Below are positions 1 through 5,251 of a stretch of DNA of 5,251 nucleotides, piece after piece. The stretch comes from Hyphomicrobiales bacterium (GTDB lineage: Bacteria > Pseudomonadota > Alphaproteobacteria > Rhizobiales > Beijerinckiaceae), in the NCBI GenBank assembly GCA_947374125.1, contig CANCAR010000190.1:1-5251 (forward strand), in the 5' to 3' direction. Made by a program: the position numbers and the translations under genes. Position 1 is the first letter of the stretch, and each line of letters opens with the position of its first letter. The notes under the pieces were generated by a model. The model was not told the DNA's origin, made no database searches, and saw only the letters and a list, made by a program, of their open reading frames with translations.

Positions 1-325
1 GAATGAGCGCCAACATCGTGGGCGCCATCGCGCAAGCCACCGAACCCACCACAAAAATCACAATCGCCGCCAGCATTGTAACCCGGCGGCCATGAATATC
101 GCTGATCTTGCCATACAGCGGCGTCACGGCGGTAGTGGCTAAGAGATAGAGACTAGCCACCCACGAGATCGAATTAAAATCGCCAAGTTCCCGCGCAATG
201 GTCGGCAAGGCCGCCGCAATGATCGTTTGATCCAGAGCGCCCAAAAACATGGCTATCATCGTGCCCGTTAAAATCGTCCAGATCGTCTTAGCAGGCAGCG
301 GCGCATGGTTTTGGGCTTGGGACAT
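1..325 (-). CDS. MFS transporter, DHA2 (EmrB/QacA-like) drug:H+ antiporter family, N-terminal part only
   Basis: Inner-membrane proton-driven exporter, probably for toxic compounds or metabolites; the substrate cannot be read from this fragment. The visible 108 residues begin with a short polar N-terminus (MSQAQNHAPLPAK). Helix 1 follows (about 14-40) and ends in LDQTIIAAALP, the motif D1 found in 14-helix DHA2 transporters. Then come WVASLYLLATTAVTPL (helix 2), the cytoplasmic motif A GKISDIHGRR at 72-81, and the start of helix 3. About one fifth of a usual 450-550 residue protein is present; the rest lies beyond the left edge. The ATG is preceded by a weak GAAGAG Shine-Dalgarno 4 bases upstream. 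It lies 53 bases downstream of the histidine phosphatase on the same strand, with no terminator between them, so cotranscription is possible. The family call is strong; the 12- versus 14-helix subclass rests on motif D1 alone. Confidence 0.9.
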   Translation of the reverse strand, partial: MSQAQNHAPLPAKTIWTILTGTMIAMFLGALDQTIIAAALPTIARELGDFNSISWVASLYLLATTAVTPLYGKISDIHGRRVTMLAAIVIFVVGSVACAMAPTMLALI

Positions 326-378
326 AAGGCTCTTCAATCAGGTTGCATAACAAAAACAAGGGGAGTGGGCAGCGTCAT

Positions 379-933
379 CTATCGAACGGGCTGCCAGCGT
401 TGCACTTCGCAATTTTGCATCCAATGGCCCGTCAGCGCGTGGAAGAACGTGCCGTGGCCGATCACCGCAATCCGTTGCGTCTCATGGCCAGCCAACCACT
501 CCCGAAAGGCTGAAACGCGTTGTTCAAACACAGGCAGCGGTTCAACCGTAAAAGGCGTCTTAGCCGTTGGCTCATGGTGCCACCATGGATCATCGAGATG
601 ATCAAAGTCGAGATGGGGAAAATCCTGCTTTAATTCAACTGGCGGCCGCCCCACATCGCATGTGCTCTCCAGCCGCTCGCGGTGCTTGCAGGTGACATGA
701 AACGGCAGGCTCCGGTGGCCGAAAATCGCTAAACCCGTCTGGATGGCACGCGTCAACGGCGATGCAATGACGAGATCAATCGCCTCATCCGCTAGCTGAA
801 CCCGCGCGGCTTCCGCCTGCCTTTGTCCAAGCTCGGTGAGCCGCGCATCATAATGGCCGGGGTCTTCGCCGGTGGCTTCATAATGGGCATTAAAGGTGGA
901 TTGGCCGTGGCGAATTAAAACAATCGATTTCAA
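379..933 (-). CDS. Histidine phosphatase family protein (phosphoglycerate mutase-like), TTG start
   Basis: Probable cytoplasmic phosphatase of the histidine phosphatase (PGAM-like) superfamily, in which a His attacks the phosphate and forms a phosphohistidine intermediate. The 184-residue protein has RHGQS at 8-12 (nucleophile His9), LTELGQRQA at 32-40, and SPLTRAIQT at 58-66, whose Arg62 is the expected phosphate-binding Arg. An acidic stretch RERLES sits at 85-90, and IGHGTFFHALTG at 158-169 supplies the second catalytic His160. All core catalytic positions are therefore present and the length is normal for small members. DVGRPPVELKQDFPHLDF and PWW are conserved-looking elements of this subgroup, but the substrate is unknown; cofactor-dependent glycolytic mutase is unlikely because the usual longer insertions are absent. 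The start is TTG: an in-frame TGA lies eight codons upstream with no ATG or GTG between, and GAGAAAG sits 8 bases before the TTG. It is divergent from the amidase and may lead into the MFS gene. Confidence 0.93.
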   Translation of the reverse strand: MKSIVLIRHGQSTFNAHYEATGEDPGHYDARLTELGQRQAEAARVQLADEAIDLVIASPLTRAIQTGLAIFGHRSLPFHVTCKHRERLESTCDVGRPPVELKQDFPHLDFDHLDDPWWHHEPTAKTPFTVEPLPVFEQRVSAFREWLAGHETQRIAVIGHGTFFHALTGHWMQNCEVQRWQPVR

Positions 934-941
934 GGGATAGA

Positions 942-948
942 CTTTCTC
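942..948 (-). promoter_or_regulatory. Ribosome binding site that supports the TTG start of the histidine phosphatase
   Basis: Read on the minus strand this is GAGAAAG, purine-rich and partly complementary to the 16S rRNA tail, with an 8-base gap before the TTG at 933-931. RHGQS begins seven codons after this TTG, the usual distance in the family, and the upstream stop rules out an earlier start. Confidence 0.5.
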
Positions 949-1010
949 AAGAGATCAGGAATTCAATGAATAAGGCCGCCATCAATCTGGACGGATGGCT
1001 CTTTTCACCG

Positions 1011-1031
1011 CATGCTTATGACATTAGCATG
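1011..1031. promoter_or_regulatory. Perfect 6-bp inverted repeat with 9-base spacer; candidate operator upstream of the amidase
   Basis: CATGCT (1011-1016) and AGCATG (1026-1031) are exact reverse complements separated by TATGACATT. A dyad with centres about 15 bases apart resembles the site of a dimeric bacterial repressor or activator. It lies between the divergent phosphatase and amidase, 33 bases before the preferred amidase ATG at 1065, where a site could control transcription. If the amidase instead starts at 966, the repeat falls inside its coding sequence. No regulator gene is visible in the window, and a dyad of this size can occur by chance. I could not name a clear -35/-10 pair in this region. 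Confidence 0.27.
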
Positions 1032-1053
1032 ATTCATACGCACAGAAATCGAA

Positions 1054-1058
1054 AAGGG
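1054..1058 (+). promoter_or_regulatory. Ribosome binding site favouring the amidase start at 1065
   Basis: AAGGG stands 6 bases before the ATG at 1065, a standard spacing. A rival site, AGGA at 957-960, stands 5 bases before the ATG at 966 and is about as good on spacing. Family alignment decides between them: residues after 1065 (AGEELIQSSAKALVNRLSKGEITPLDLL) match the opening helix of amidase-signature enzymes, while the 33 extra residues from 966 match nothing I recognise. Confidence 0.5.
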
Positions 1059-1064
1059 ATGAAA

Positions 1065-2489
1065 ATGGCCGGTGAAGAATTGATCCAGTCGTCGGCCAAA
1101 GCCTTGGTCAACCGCCTCTCAAAGGGCGAGATCACCCCGCTCGACCTGCTTGACGCGCTCGAACCGCGCATTGCTGCTGTCGATCCCTTGGTCAATGCTT
1201 TGCCCACCCTTTGCTTCGAACGAGCGCGCGCGAGCGCCAAAGCGCTGATGCAGAAGCCGCAATCCGAGCGTGGTATTCTTCAAGGCATGCCGGTTCCGAT
1301 TAAAGACCTCTCCAATGTCGCGGGCGTCCGCTCGACGCAAGGCTCGCCGATCTTCGCCCACCTCATCCCAGAGGCCTCCGATGTCATGGTGGAGCACATC
1401 GAGGCAGAAGGCGGCATCATCTATGCCAAATCCAACACGCCCGAATTTGGCGCGGGCGCGAATACGTTTAACGAAGTCTTCGGCGCAACGCTCAACCCGT
1501 ATGACACACGGCTTTCGGCGGCAGGCTCCTCGGGTGGTGCCGCCGTGGCGCTCGCCACCGGCATGGCGTGGCTCGCCCAAGGCTCCGATATGGGTGGCAG
1601 TCTGCGCAACCCCGCAAGCTTCAACAATATCGTTGGCCTTCGCCCAACGCCAGGCCGCGTTGCCTTCACGCGCGGTGGCCGCCTCGATTCAAGCCTTGGC
1701 GTCGAAGGGCCAATGGCCCGCAATGTAGAAGACCTCGCTTTGTTTCTGGATGCGATGAGTGGCGACGATCCGCGCGATCCCATCTCCAAGCCAAGGCCCG
1801 CGACATCGTTCCTCTCTGCGCTGAGCACATATAAAAAGCCAAAGCGCGTTGCCTATTCCTCTGATCTCGGTGGCATAACGCCCGTTGATCCGGAAGTGGT
1901 AGCAGTCACCCGCCGCGCGGCCGAACAATGGGCGTCTGAAGGCGTGATCGTGGAAGAGGCGCATCCAGATGTTCACGATGCCTATGACATCTTCCAAACG
2001 CTGCGGGCAGAGGGTTTCGCTATCGGCATGGCGGGCCTCTACAACGACCATCGCGCGCTGTTAAAGCCCGAGATCATCTGGAACATCGAGAAAGGCCTTT
2101 CGCTCACCATGGCCGAAGTCGCCAAGGCTGAGATGGCCCGAACCGCCCTCATGCACCGCGTCGCTCGTTTCTTTGAGCGCTATGACTGCCTCCTTTGCCC
2201 CGCCACCATCGTCCCGCCGTTTCCGGTCGGCGAGCGTTATGTCGCGTCCTGCAATGGCGTCACGTTTAAAACCTATGTCGATTGGCTGTTGATTGTCGGC
2301 GTCGCCACTATGGCCGGATGCCCGGCTTTGTCCTTGCCGTGCGGGTTTACGTCAACAGGCCTTCCCATCGGCCTTCAGATGATCGGTCCATCGAATGGCG
2401 AGGCCGGACTGCTTGCCGCCGCTCATGGGCTTGAAGCTGTTTTGGGGCTCGATACCGTCACCCCGATCATGCCGCGCGTCTTTGCTTGA
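1065..2489 (+). CDS. Amidase (amidase-signature family hydrolase)
   Basis: Hydrolyses a carboxamide to acid and ammonia, probably in the cytoplasm as no signal peptide is seen; the natural substrate cannot be deduced. Counting from this start the protein has 474 residues, normal for the family. The Ser-cisSer-Lys triad is complete: Lys80 in PVPIKDL, cis-Ser155 in AGSSGGAA, and nucleophile Ser179 in GSDMGGSLRNPAS. The two serines are 24 residues apart, as in the structurally known fatty acid amide hydrolase. VGLRPTPGRV follows the glycine/serine-rich core, and ATMAGCPALSLPCG...GLPIGLQMIGP near the C-terminus is the usual closing block. A GatA role (Glu-tRNA amidotransferase) is unlikely without gatB or gatC nearby. 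The frame is open back to an ATG at 966 (507 residues), which has its own Shine-Dalgarno; homology and the AAGGG at 1054-1058 favour 1065. It is divergent from the phosphatase and ends 4 bases from the convergent glycosyltransferase. Confidence 0.94.
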   Translation: MAGEELIQSSAKALVNRLSKGEITPLDLLDALEPRIAAVDPLVNALPTLCFERARASAKALMQKPQSERGILQGMPVPIKDLSNVAGVRSTQGSPIFAHLIPEASDVMVEHIEAEGGIIYAKSNTPEFGAGANTFNEVFGATLNPYDTRLSAAGSSGGAAVALATGMAWLAQGSDMGGSLRNPASFNNIVGLRPTPGRVAFTRGGRLDSSLGVEGPMARNVEDLALFLDAMSGDDPRDPISKPRPATSFLSALSTYKKPKRVAYSSDLGGITPVDPEVVAVTRRAAEQWASEGVIVEEAHPDVHDAYDIFQTLRAEGFAIGMAGLYNDHRALLKPEIIWNIEKGLSLTMAEVAKAEMARTALMHRVARFFERYDCLLCPATIVPPFPVGERYVASCNGVTFKTYVDWLLIVGVATMAGCPALSLPCGFTSTGLPIGLQMIGPSNGEAGLLAAAHGLEAVLGLDTVTPIMPRVFA

Positions 2490-2493
2490 TCGC

Positions 2494-3930
2494 TCAATCC
2501 GTCCGCTTTGGCGGGCACACCATCGCCCAAAGGGGCGGGATCACCGGATCGGATAGCAGGATCCTGCTCTTGTACGCTGCCACCCCGCAAAGGGCTGGCG
2601 GGGCTTGGTCTCGTTGGAACACAAAAACGATTCCGCGTGTCGCGATCTGCTCTTCGCTGACCCATGGCGAATGTGTCAAATCGCCACCAATTACGACTTG
2701 AGACCGTGCGTTGAGGCCAATGGCAGCTAGCCCTGCGGCAAACGGCGCGCCGCCAATAAAGCCGATGGGCTGGTCGCTATGGCTTTTCCACGCTTCGTCG
2801 ACCTTGCCGGCCAATTCTCGCATCGGCCAATTGCTGCGCGGTGCCATGCCCCCATAAGGATAGAGCGACTGGACGATGAAGCCGATACCGACGAGCCCGA
2901 TCAGCGCCATCGCAGCGAGAGCAGCGCGCGCTACCTGTGGCGCAGACCATCGGCGTTCCATTTCCATAATGAGCCAAAGTCCCAAGGGCGTGAACATGGG
3001 CATCCCCCACATATCCTTCCCCGATGATCCGCTGACAACAAAAAGGGTTAGCGTCAGCACAATCGGCCCAAACGCGATGAGCCTCAGAAAATTCCGGTCA
3101 TTCGACGGAACGCTTACTTTTTCCGCCACCATCAGGCCCGGAACGCCAACCGCGACCAAGATGAGCAGCAAAGGAAGGTTATCGGCCAATTGCGCCAATA
3201 AAAACCAAAGCGGATTAGATGTTGAAGCCCCGCCGCTCCGCTCCATCGCATAGTTTAACGGTTCGAAATTGTTCCAGAACAGCCAGATGAGGTGGGGTAA
3301 AAAAACCAGCAATCCGATGGCTGCTGCAACATAGGGCTTGACGCTCCCAAACATGCGGCGCGTTGCAGGTTCATAAAAGACCGTGATCAGTACAATCACC
3401 AACAGAAGAGCAAAGGTATATTTCCCATATAGCCCGAATCCGCCGAGGGTGCCCAAAGCAAGCCAATAGACCCAGCGATCAGGCTGCCGCCTCAATAGCC
3501 CGAACAGCAGCAAGGTACCCGACCATAGCGGGAGTTGGATCACATTATGGTTGAATTCCAGCGTTGGAACCGTAAAATAATAGGTGCCCGCCATCAAAAT
3601 GGTACCGGCTGCCGCCCGAATGGGGTCTAACACCAACTTCCCCAAGCGATAGATGAAAAAATAGGTCAAAGCCACGCAAAGCTGGCTGAGCAGATAGGGC
3701 CCCAAAATAACATCGCGCGTGATCAGAACCGATAGTTCGATCAGCCAAGCGGGCAGAGGCGGATGCTTATAGGTGCCTAAGAGCCAATGCGGCGCCCAGA
3801 CCAGCCCCTCCACAACATCCAAAGGCGGGGCTAAACTGAACGCGTAAGGGATGGCCACGAGAACCACAAACTGGAACAGAGCAAGGCCGCCTACCCATTT
3901 GCCGGGGCTCATCGCAAACCGCCAACTCAT
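2494..3930 (-). CDS. Membrane glycosyltransferase, family GT39 / PMT_2 (ArnT-like, GT-C fold)
   Basis: Multi-spanning inner-membrane enzyme expected to move a sugar from a polyprenyl-phosphate donor to an acceptor on the periplasmic side, such as lipid A, another glycolipid or a protein; donor and acceptor are unknown. Of 478 residues, helix 1 spans about 11-32. The first periplasmic loop holds LDVVEG (Asp38, Glu41: candidate catalytic acids of GT-C enzymes) and YKHPPLPAWL at 54-63, the KPP-L-like element of the family. EFNHNVIQLPLW (125-136), GLYGKYTFALLL and KDMWGMPMFTPLGLWL (305-320) are further family-like blocks. Around ten hydrophobic segments run to about residue 355, followed by a soluble, probably periplasmic, tail of roughly 120 residues, shorter than in ArnT. 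The ATG at 3930 has only a weak GGGGC site; Met7 is an alternative. It faces the deacetylase gene head to head across 246 bases, which suits a shared role in envelope glycan work. Confidence 0.88.
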   Translation of the reverse strand: MSWRFAMSPGKWVGGLALFQFVVLVAIPYAFSLAPPLDVVEGLVWAPHWLLGTYKHPPLPAWLIELSVLITRDVILGPYLLSQLCVALTYFFIYRLGKLVLDPIRAAAGTILMAGTYYFTVPTLEFNHNVIQLPLWSGTLLLFGLLRRQPDRWVYWLALGTLGGFGLYGKYTFALLLVIVLITVFYEPATRRMFGSVKPYVAAAIGLLVFLPHLIWLFWNNFEPLNYAMERSGGASTSNPLWFLLAQLADNLPLLLILVAVGVPGLMVAEKVSVPSNDRNFLRLIAFGPIVLTLTLFVVSGSSGKDMWGMPMFTPLGLWLIMEMERRWSAPQVARAALAAMALIGLVGIGFIVQSLYPYGGMAPRSNWPMRELAGKVDEAWKSHSDQPIGFIGGAPFAAGLAAIGLNARSQVVIGGDLTHSPWVSEEQIATRGIVFVFQRDQAPPALCGVAAYKSRILLSDPVIPPLWAMVCPPKRTD

Positions 3931-4176
3931 TTCGACGCCCCATCAATGACCCGTTCTAAAGGGCTTTTAGCCAATCTAAGCAAAATTGCCTATCGCAATA
4001 TGCGCTCGGTAAATCGGTGCCTGATGAGGGGCAAGATTACTCCCTCGTCTACCGTATTTTCCCGAATGTCCGTCTGCCCCCAAATCGTCCAGATTCCTTC
4101 ACACTTTATTCGATTTTTATCGATAGATCTGTCGTGCTTGCACCAATTCCGAGCTAATAAAGGTTTTTTGACGAAA
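3931..4176. promoter_or_regulatory. Divergent intergenic region with short inverted repeats; probable promoters for GT39 and deacetylase
   Basis: This stretch separates two head-to-head genes and is visibly richer in A and T than its flanks, as expected of promoter DNA. Three perfect short dyads are present: GGCT-TTT-AGCC (3962-3972), ATTGC-CTATC-GCAAT (3985-3999) and TCGAT-TTTT-ATCGA (4110-4123). On the minus strand, TTGCTT and TTTAGA are 17 bases apart around 3950-3985 and could be a weak sigma-70-type promoter for the glycosyltransferase; the match is poor. I see no convincing promoter for the deacetylase. The plus frame of the deacetylase stays open across most of the region, but the resulting peptide looks non-coding (see rejected items). 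Confidence 0.4.
4159..4163 (+). promoter_or_regulatory. Weak ribosome binding site of the deacetylase; start ambiguous
   Basis: AAAGG lies 13 bases before the ATG at 4177, a long gap, but only 4 bases before an in-frame TTG at 4168 (reading TTG ACG AAA ATG). Either codon could start the protein; the choice adds three residues to the N-terminus and does not affect the Tat signal. Confidence 0.35.
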
Positions 4177-5001
4177 ATGACCGAACAAAGCCGTTCCCCT
4201 TGGTATGACGCAGTCGCATCAACGGGCTCCTGCCGATGTTGCTCGGCGCCTTCCTCACGTCGGCATTTTCTGGCGGGGTTTGTCGCCATGGCGGCCATCG
4301 GTGCGGTAGGCTTCGGCGTCGAAGAAGCATCCGCGACCGAAGGATTGCTCGAGCCCCGCCTAACGCTCAAAACCCCGCAAGATGGCCGTCGCACGGTGGC
4401 GCTTACGCTCGATGCCTGCCCCGGTGGCTTTGATACCAAAATTATTTCAGCTTTGGTCGAATGGCAGGTACCCGCCACTATTTTCATGACCGGCGCTTGG
4501 ATCCACAGCAACCCGACTGGTCTTGCCGCCATCTTGTCCCATCCGGACCTTTTCGCCATCGGCAATCACGGCGCCCACCACGTGCCCGCCGTGCTCGGCG
4601 GCGGTAGCCTTTTCGGACTACGCGTAGCGGGAGATATGGCCGCAATCCGCGACGAAGTAGGGCGCGGCGAAGAAGCGATTTTAGCCGCCACCGGTTCCAA
4701 ACCCGTCTGGTATCGGGGGGCTACGGCGCTTTACAGCCCATCCGCCGTTCCCGCTATCGAAAGCATGGGCTTTTCCATTGCGGGCTATTCGCTCAACGCC
4801 GATATGGGTGCGTCGCTTCCCAGTGAGTCGGTAGCCTACCGCATGCGCCAAGCCAAAGACGGCGACGTCATCATCGCCCACACCAACCAACCCAACCGCC
4901 CCAGCGGCGCAGGCGTTATTGCGGGCGTCCGCGCCTTGCTCGATCAGGATGTGCGGTTTGTTCGGTTGGACGCGCTGACGCAGAGCGTGGCGAGCGTGTG
5001 A
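4177..5001 (+). CDS. Polysaccharide deacetylase family protein (NodB/CE4 fold) with Tat signal peptide
   Basis: Probable exported metal-dependent N- or O-deacetylase acting on a glycan in the periplasm or cell envelope. The 274-residue protein starts with a polar region containing CRCC (19-22). A twin-arginine motif SRRHFLAG follows (Arg28-Arg29), then the hydrophobic stretch FVAMAAIGAVGFGV, with a likely cleavage after ASA (about residue 53). The NodB motifs follow in order. Motif 1 is LTLDACPGGFD, with Asp79 in the position of the catalytic base. Motif 2 is NHGAHH (His131 and His135, correct spacing for metal binding). Motif 3 is WYRGAT (Arg180), motif 4 SLNADMG (Asp209) and motif 5 IIAHT (His235). 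Motif 1 differs from the textbook TFDDGP: the second, metal-binding Asp is Ala. This LTxDAC form belongs to a recognisable subgroup and need not mean inactivity; Asp86 of GGFD is an alternative ligand. Its head-to-head neighbour is the GT39 enzyme. Substrate unknown. Confidence 0.9.
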   Translation: MTEQSRSPWYDAVASTGSCRCCSAPSSRRHFLAGFVAMAAIGAVGFGVEEASATEGLLEPRLTLKTPQDGRRTVALTLDACPGGFDTKIISALVEWQVPATIFMTGAWIHSNPTGLAAILSHPDLFAIGNHGAHHVPAVLGGGSLFGLRVAGDMAAIRDEVGRGEEAILAATGSKPVWYRGATALYSPSAVPAIESMGFSIAGYSLNADMGASLPSESVAYRMRQAKDGDVIIAHTNQPNRPSGAGVIAGVRALLDQDVRFVRLDALTQSVASV

Positions 5002-5011
5002 GGGCTTTTTG

Positions 5012-5048
5012 CCTCCCTTCTCCCCTTGCGGGACGCGCCGGATGAGGG
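5012..5048. repeat. Degraded copy of a dispersed palindromic intergenic repeat of Hyphomicrobiales
   Basis: Read on the minus strand the element begins CCCTCATCCGGCGCG, then TCCCGCAAGGGGAGAAGGGAGG. Both halves match a palindromic repeat that I recognise from many Rhizobium- and Bradyrhizobium-like genomes, where a longer CTTCTCCC-CTTGC-GGGAGAAG hairpin is flanked by GGATGAGGG. Here the second arm is cut after GGGA, so only a 4-bp stem (5021-5024 with 5030-5033) remains: a deletion has removed the middle. It begins 10 bases after the deacetylase stop codon, a usual place for such elements. Intact copies can end transcription or shield mRNA ends; this one probably does neither well. Recognition is from memory and was not tested by a search. 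Confidence 0.55.
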
Positions 5049-5095
5049 CCTAATGATCGCCAATTAGAAAATGAAAGAACCGGATTGACGCCGTT

Positions 5096-5251
5096 TTAAC
5101 CCCGCTTCGGCGGAATAACACCCTTCTTCAAAATGAAGCAGCCATAAAACCGCGTCTCGCCGGTTTGGATGACGCAATAGGCGTTCTTGGCGCGCTCATA
5201 GAAGGCCATGCGCTCAATGGTACCCATCGGTAGGCTCTTTTTCTCGGCCCG
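5096..5251 (-). CDS. Unrecognised protein, C-terminal 51 residues (or a small protein starting inside the window)
   Basis: The frame is open from the right edge to a TAA at 5098-5096. The 51 residues are mixed and protein-like: MAFYERAKNAYCVIQTG, then RFYGCFILKKG, ending in IPPKRG. Two cysteines, aromatic residues and a basic tail give it a compact, soluble look with no membrane segment. An internal ATG at residue 9 (MGTIERM) has AAGAG 7 bases upstream, so a complete 43-residue protein is possible, but the open frame continues to the window edge and a longer gene is as likely. It points toward the deacetylase; about 94 bases carrying the degraded repeat separate their ends. I do not recognise the family. 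The reading frame is supported by continuous openness, sensible composition and the lack of any better frame here. Confidence 0.5.
   Translation of the reverse strand, partial: RAEKKSLPMGTIERMAFYERAKNAYCVIQTGETRFYGCFILKKGVIPPKRG

Noticed and set aside
1119..1828. Long open frames antisense to, and in another frame of, the amidase.
   Set aside because: They are Arg-, Ala- and Pro-rich with no recognisable domain, as expected for shadow frames of a GC-rich gene whose true frame holds the complete catalytic triad.
1065..2489. Amidase as GatA of the tRNA amidotransferase.
   Set aside because: No gatB or gatC is adjacent. The sequence fits the general amidase-signature family, and nothing specific points to GatA.
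2555..2568. Perfect 14-base palindrome AGCAGGATCCTGCT.
   Set aside because: It lies inside the glycosyltransferase coding sequence (SRILLSDP region), and about one such palindrome is expected by chance in every three windows of this size.
4082..4094. AAATCGTCCAGAT, repeated exactly at 271-283.
   Set aside because: One copy is inside the MFS gene and the other is in a distant intergenic region. The match does not extend and there is no sign of a mobile element, so it is probably chance.
3946..4176. In-frame upstream extension of the deacetylase from an ATG at 3946 (77 more residues).
   Set aside because: The extra peptide has no domain or signal, is compositionally unlike the rest, lies in AT-rich DNA and would place the Tat signal more than 100 residues inside the protein.
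3990..4565. 191-codon open frame on the minus strand across the deacetylase start.
   Set aside because: Composition is irregular and no motif is seen. The plus-strand frame has a Tat signal and all five NodB motifs, so this is an antisense shadow in GC-rich DNA.
5001..5014. Possible terminator after the deacetylase, AGGGC-TTTTT-GCCT.
   Set aside because: The stem is only about 4 bp with a bulge, and the T run is in the loop, not after the stem, so it does not fit an intrinsic terminator.

Overview
The window looks like ordinary chromosomal DNA from an alphaproteobacterium, most likely of the Hyphomicrobiales (Rhizobiales). Four things suggest this: a GC-rich coding style; a Tat-exported polysaccharide deacetylase with the variant motif LTLDAC; amidase and GT39 proteins typical of that group; and, near the right end, a worn copy of the palindromic 'CCCTCATCC...CTCCCGCAAGGGGAGAAGGG' repeat scattered through many Hyphomicrobiales genomes. 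The assignment comes from reading the sequence and was not tested by a search.

Layout, left to right. (1) On the minus strand, the first 108 residues of a DHA2-type (14-helix) MFS drug:H+ antiporter run off the left edge. 53 bases upstream of it, on the same strand, lies a complete 184-residue histidine phosphatase that starts at TTG. (2) A short divergent region (131 bases if the downstream amidase start is correct) carries a 21-base inverted repeat and separates the phosphatase from a plus-strand amidase-signature hydrolase with a complete Lys-Ser-Ser triad. (3) The amidase ends 4 bases from the end of a convergent minus-strand gene for a 478-residue membrane glycosyltransferase of the GT39/PMT_2 type. 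(4) A relatively AT-rich 246-base divergent region follows, with several short inverted repeats. (5) A plus-strand, Tat-exported NodB/CE4-type polysaccharide deacetylase comes next. (6) Beyond it are the degraded dispersed repeat and the last 51 codons of an unrecognised minus-strand gene that enters from the right edge.

How the genes fit together. The GT39 enzyme and the deacetylase are divergent, and both are predicted to act on glycans at the periplasmic face of the inner membrane. A joint role in envelope glycan modification is reasonable but unproven. The phosphatase and MFS pump could be cotranscribed. The amidase shows no evident link to its neighbours. I see no mobile element, CRISPR array, tRNA, rRNA or phage gene. 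I do not find a convincing undescribed system here. The points most worth a second look are the variant metal-site motif of the deacetylase, the amidase start and its operator-like repeat, and the dispersed-repeat remnant.
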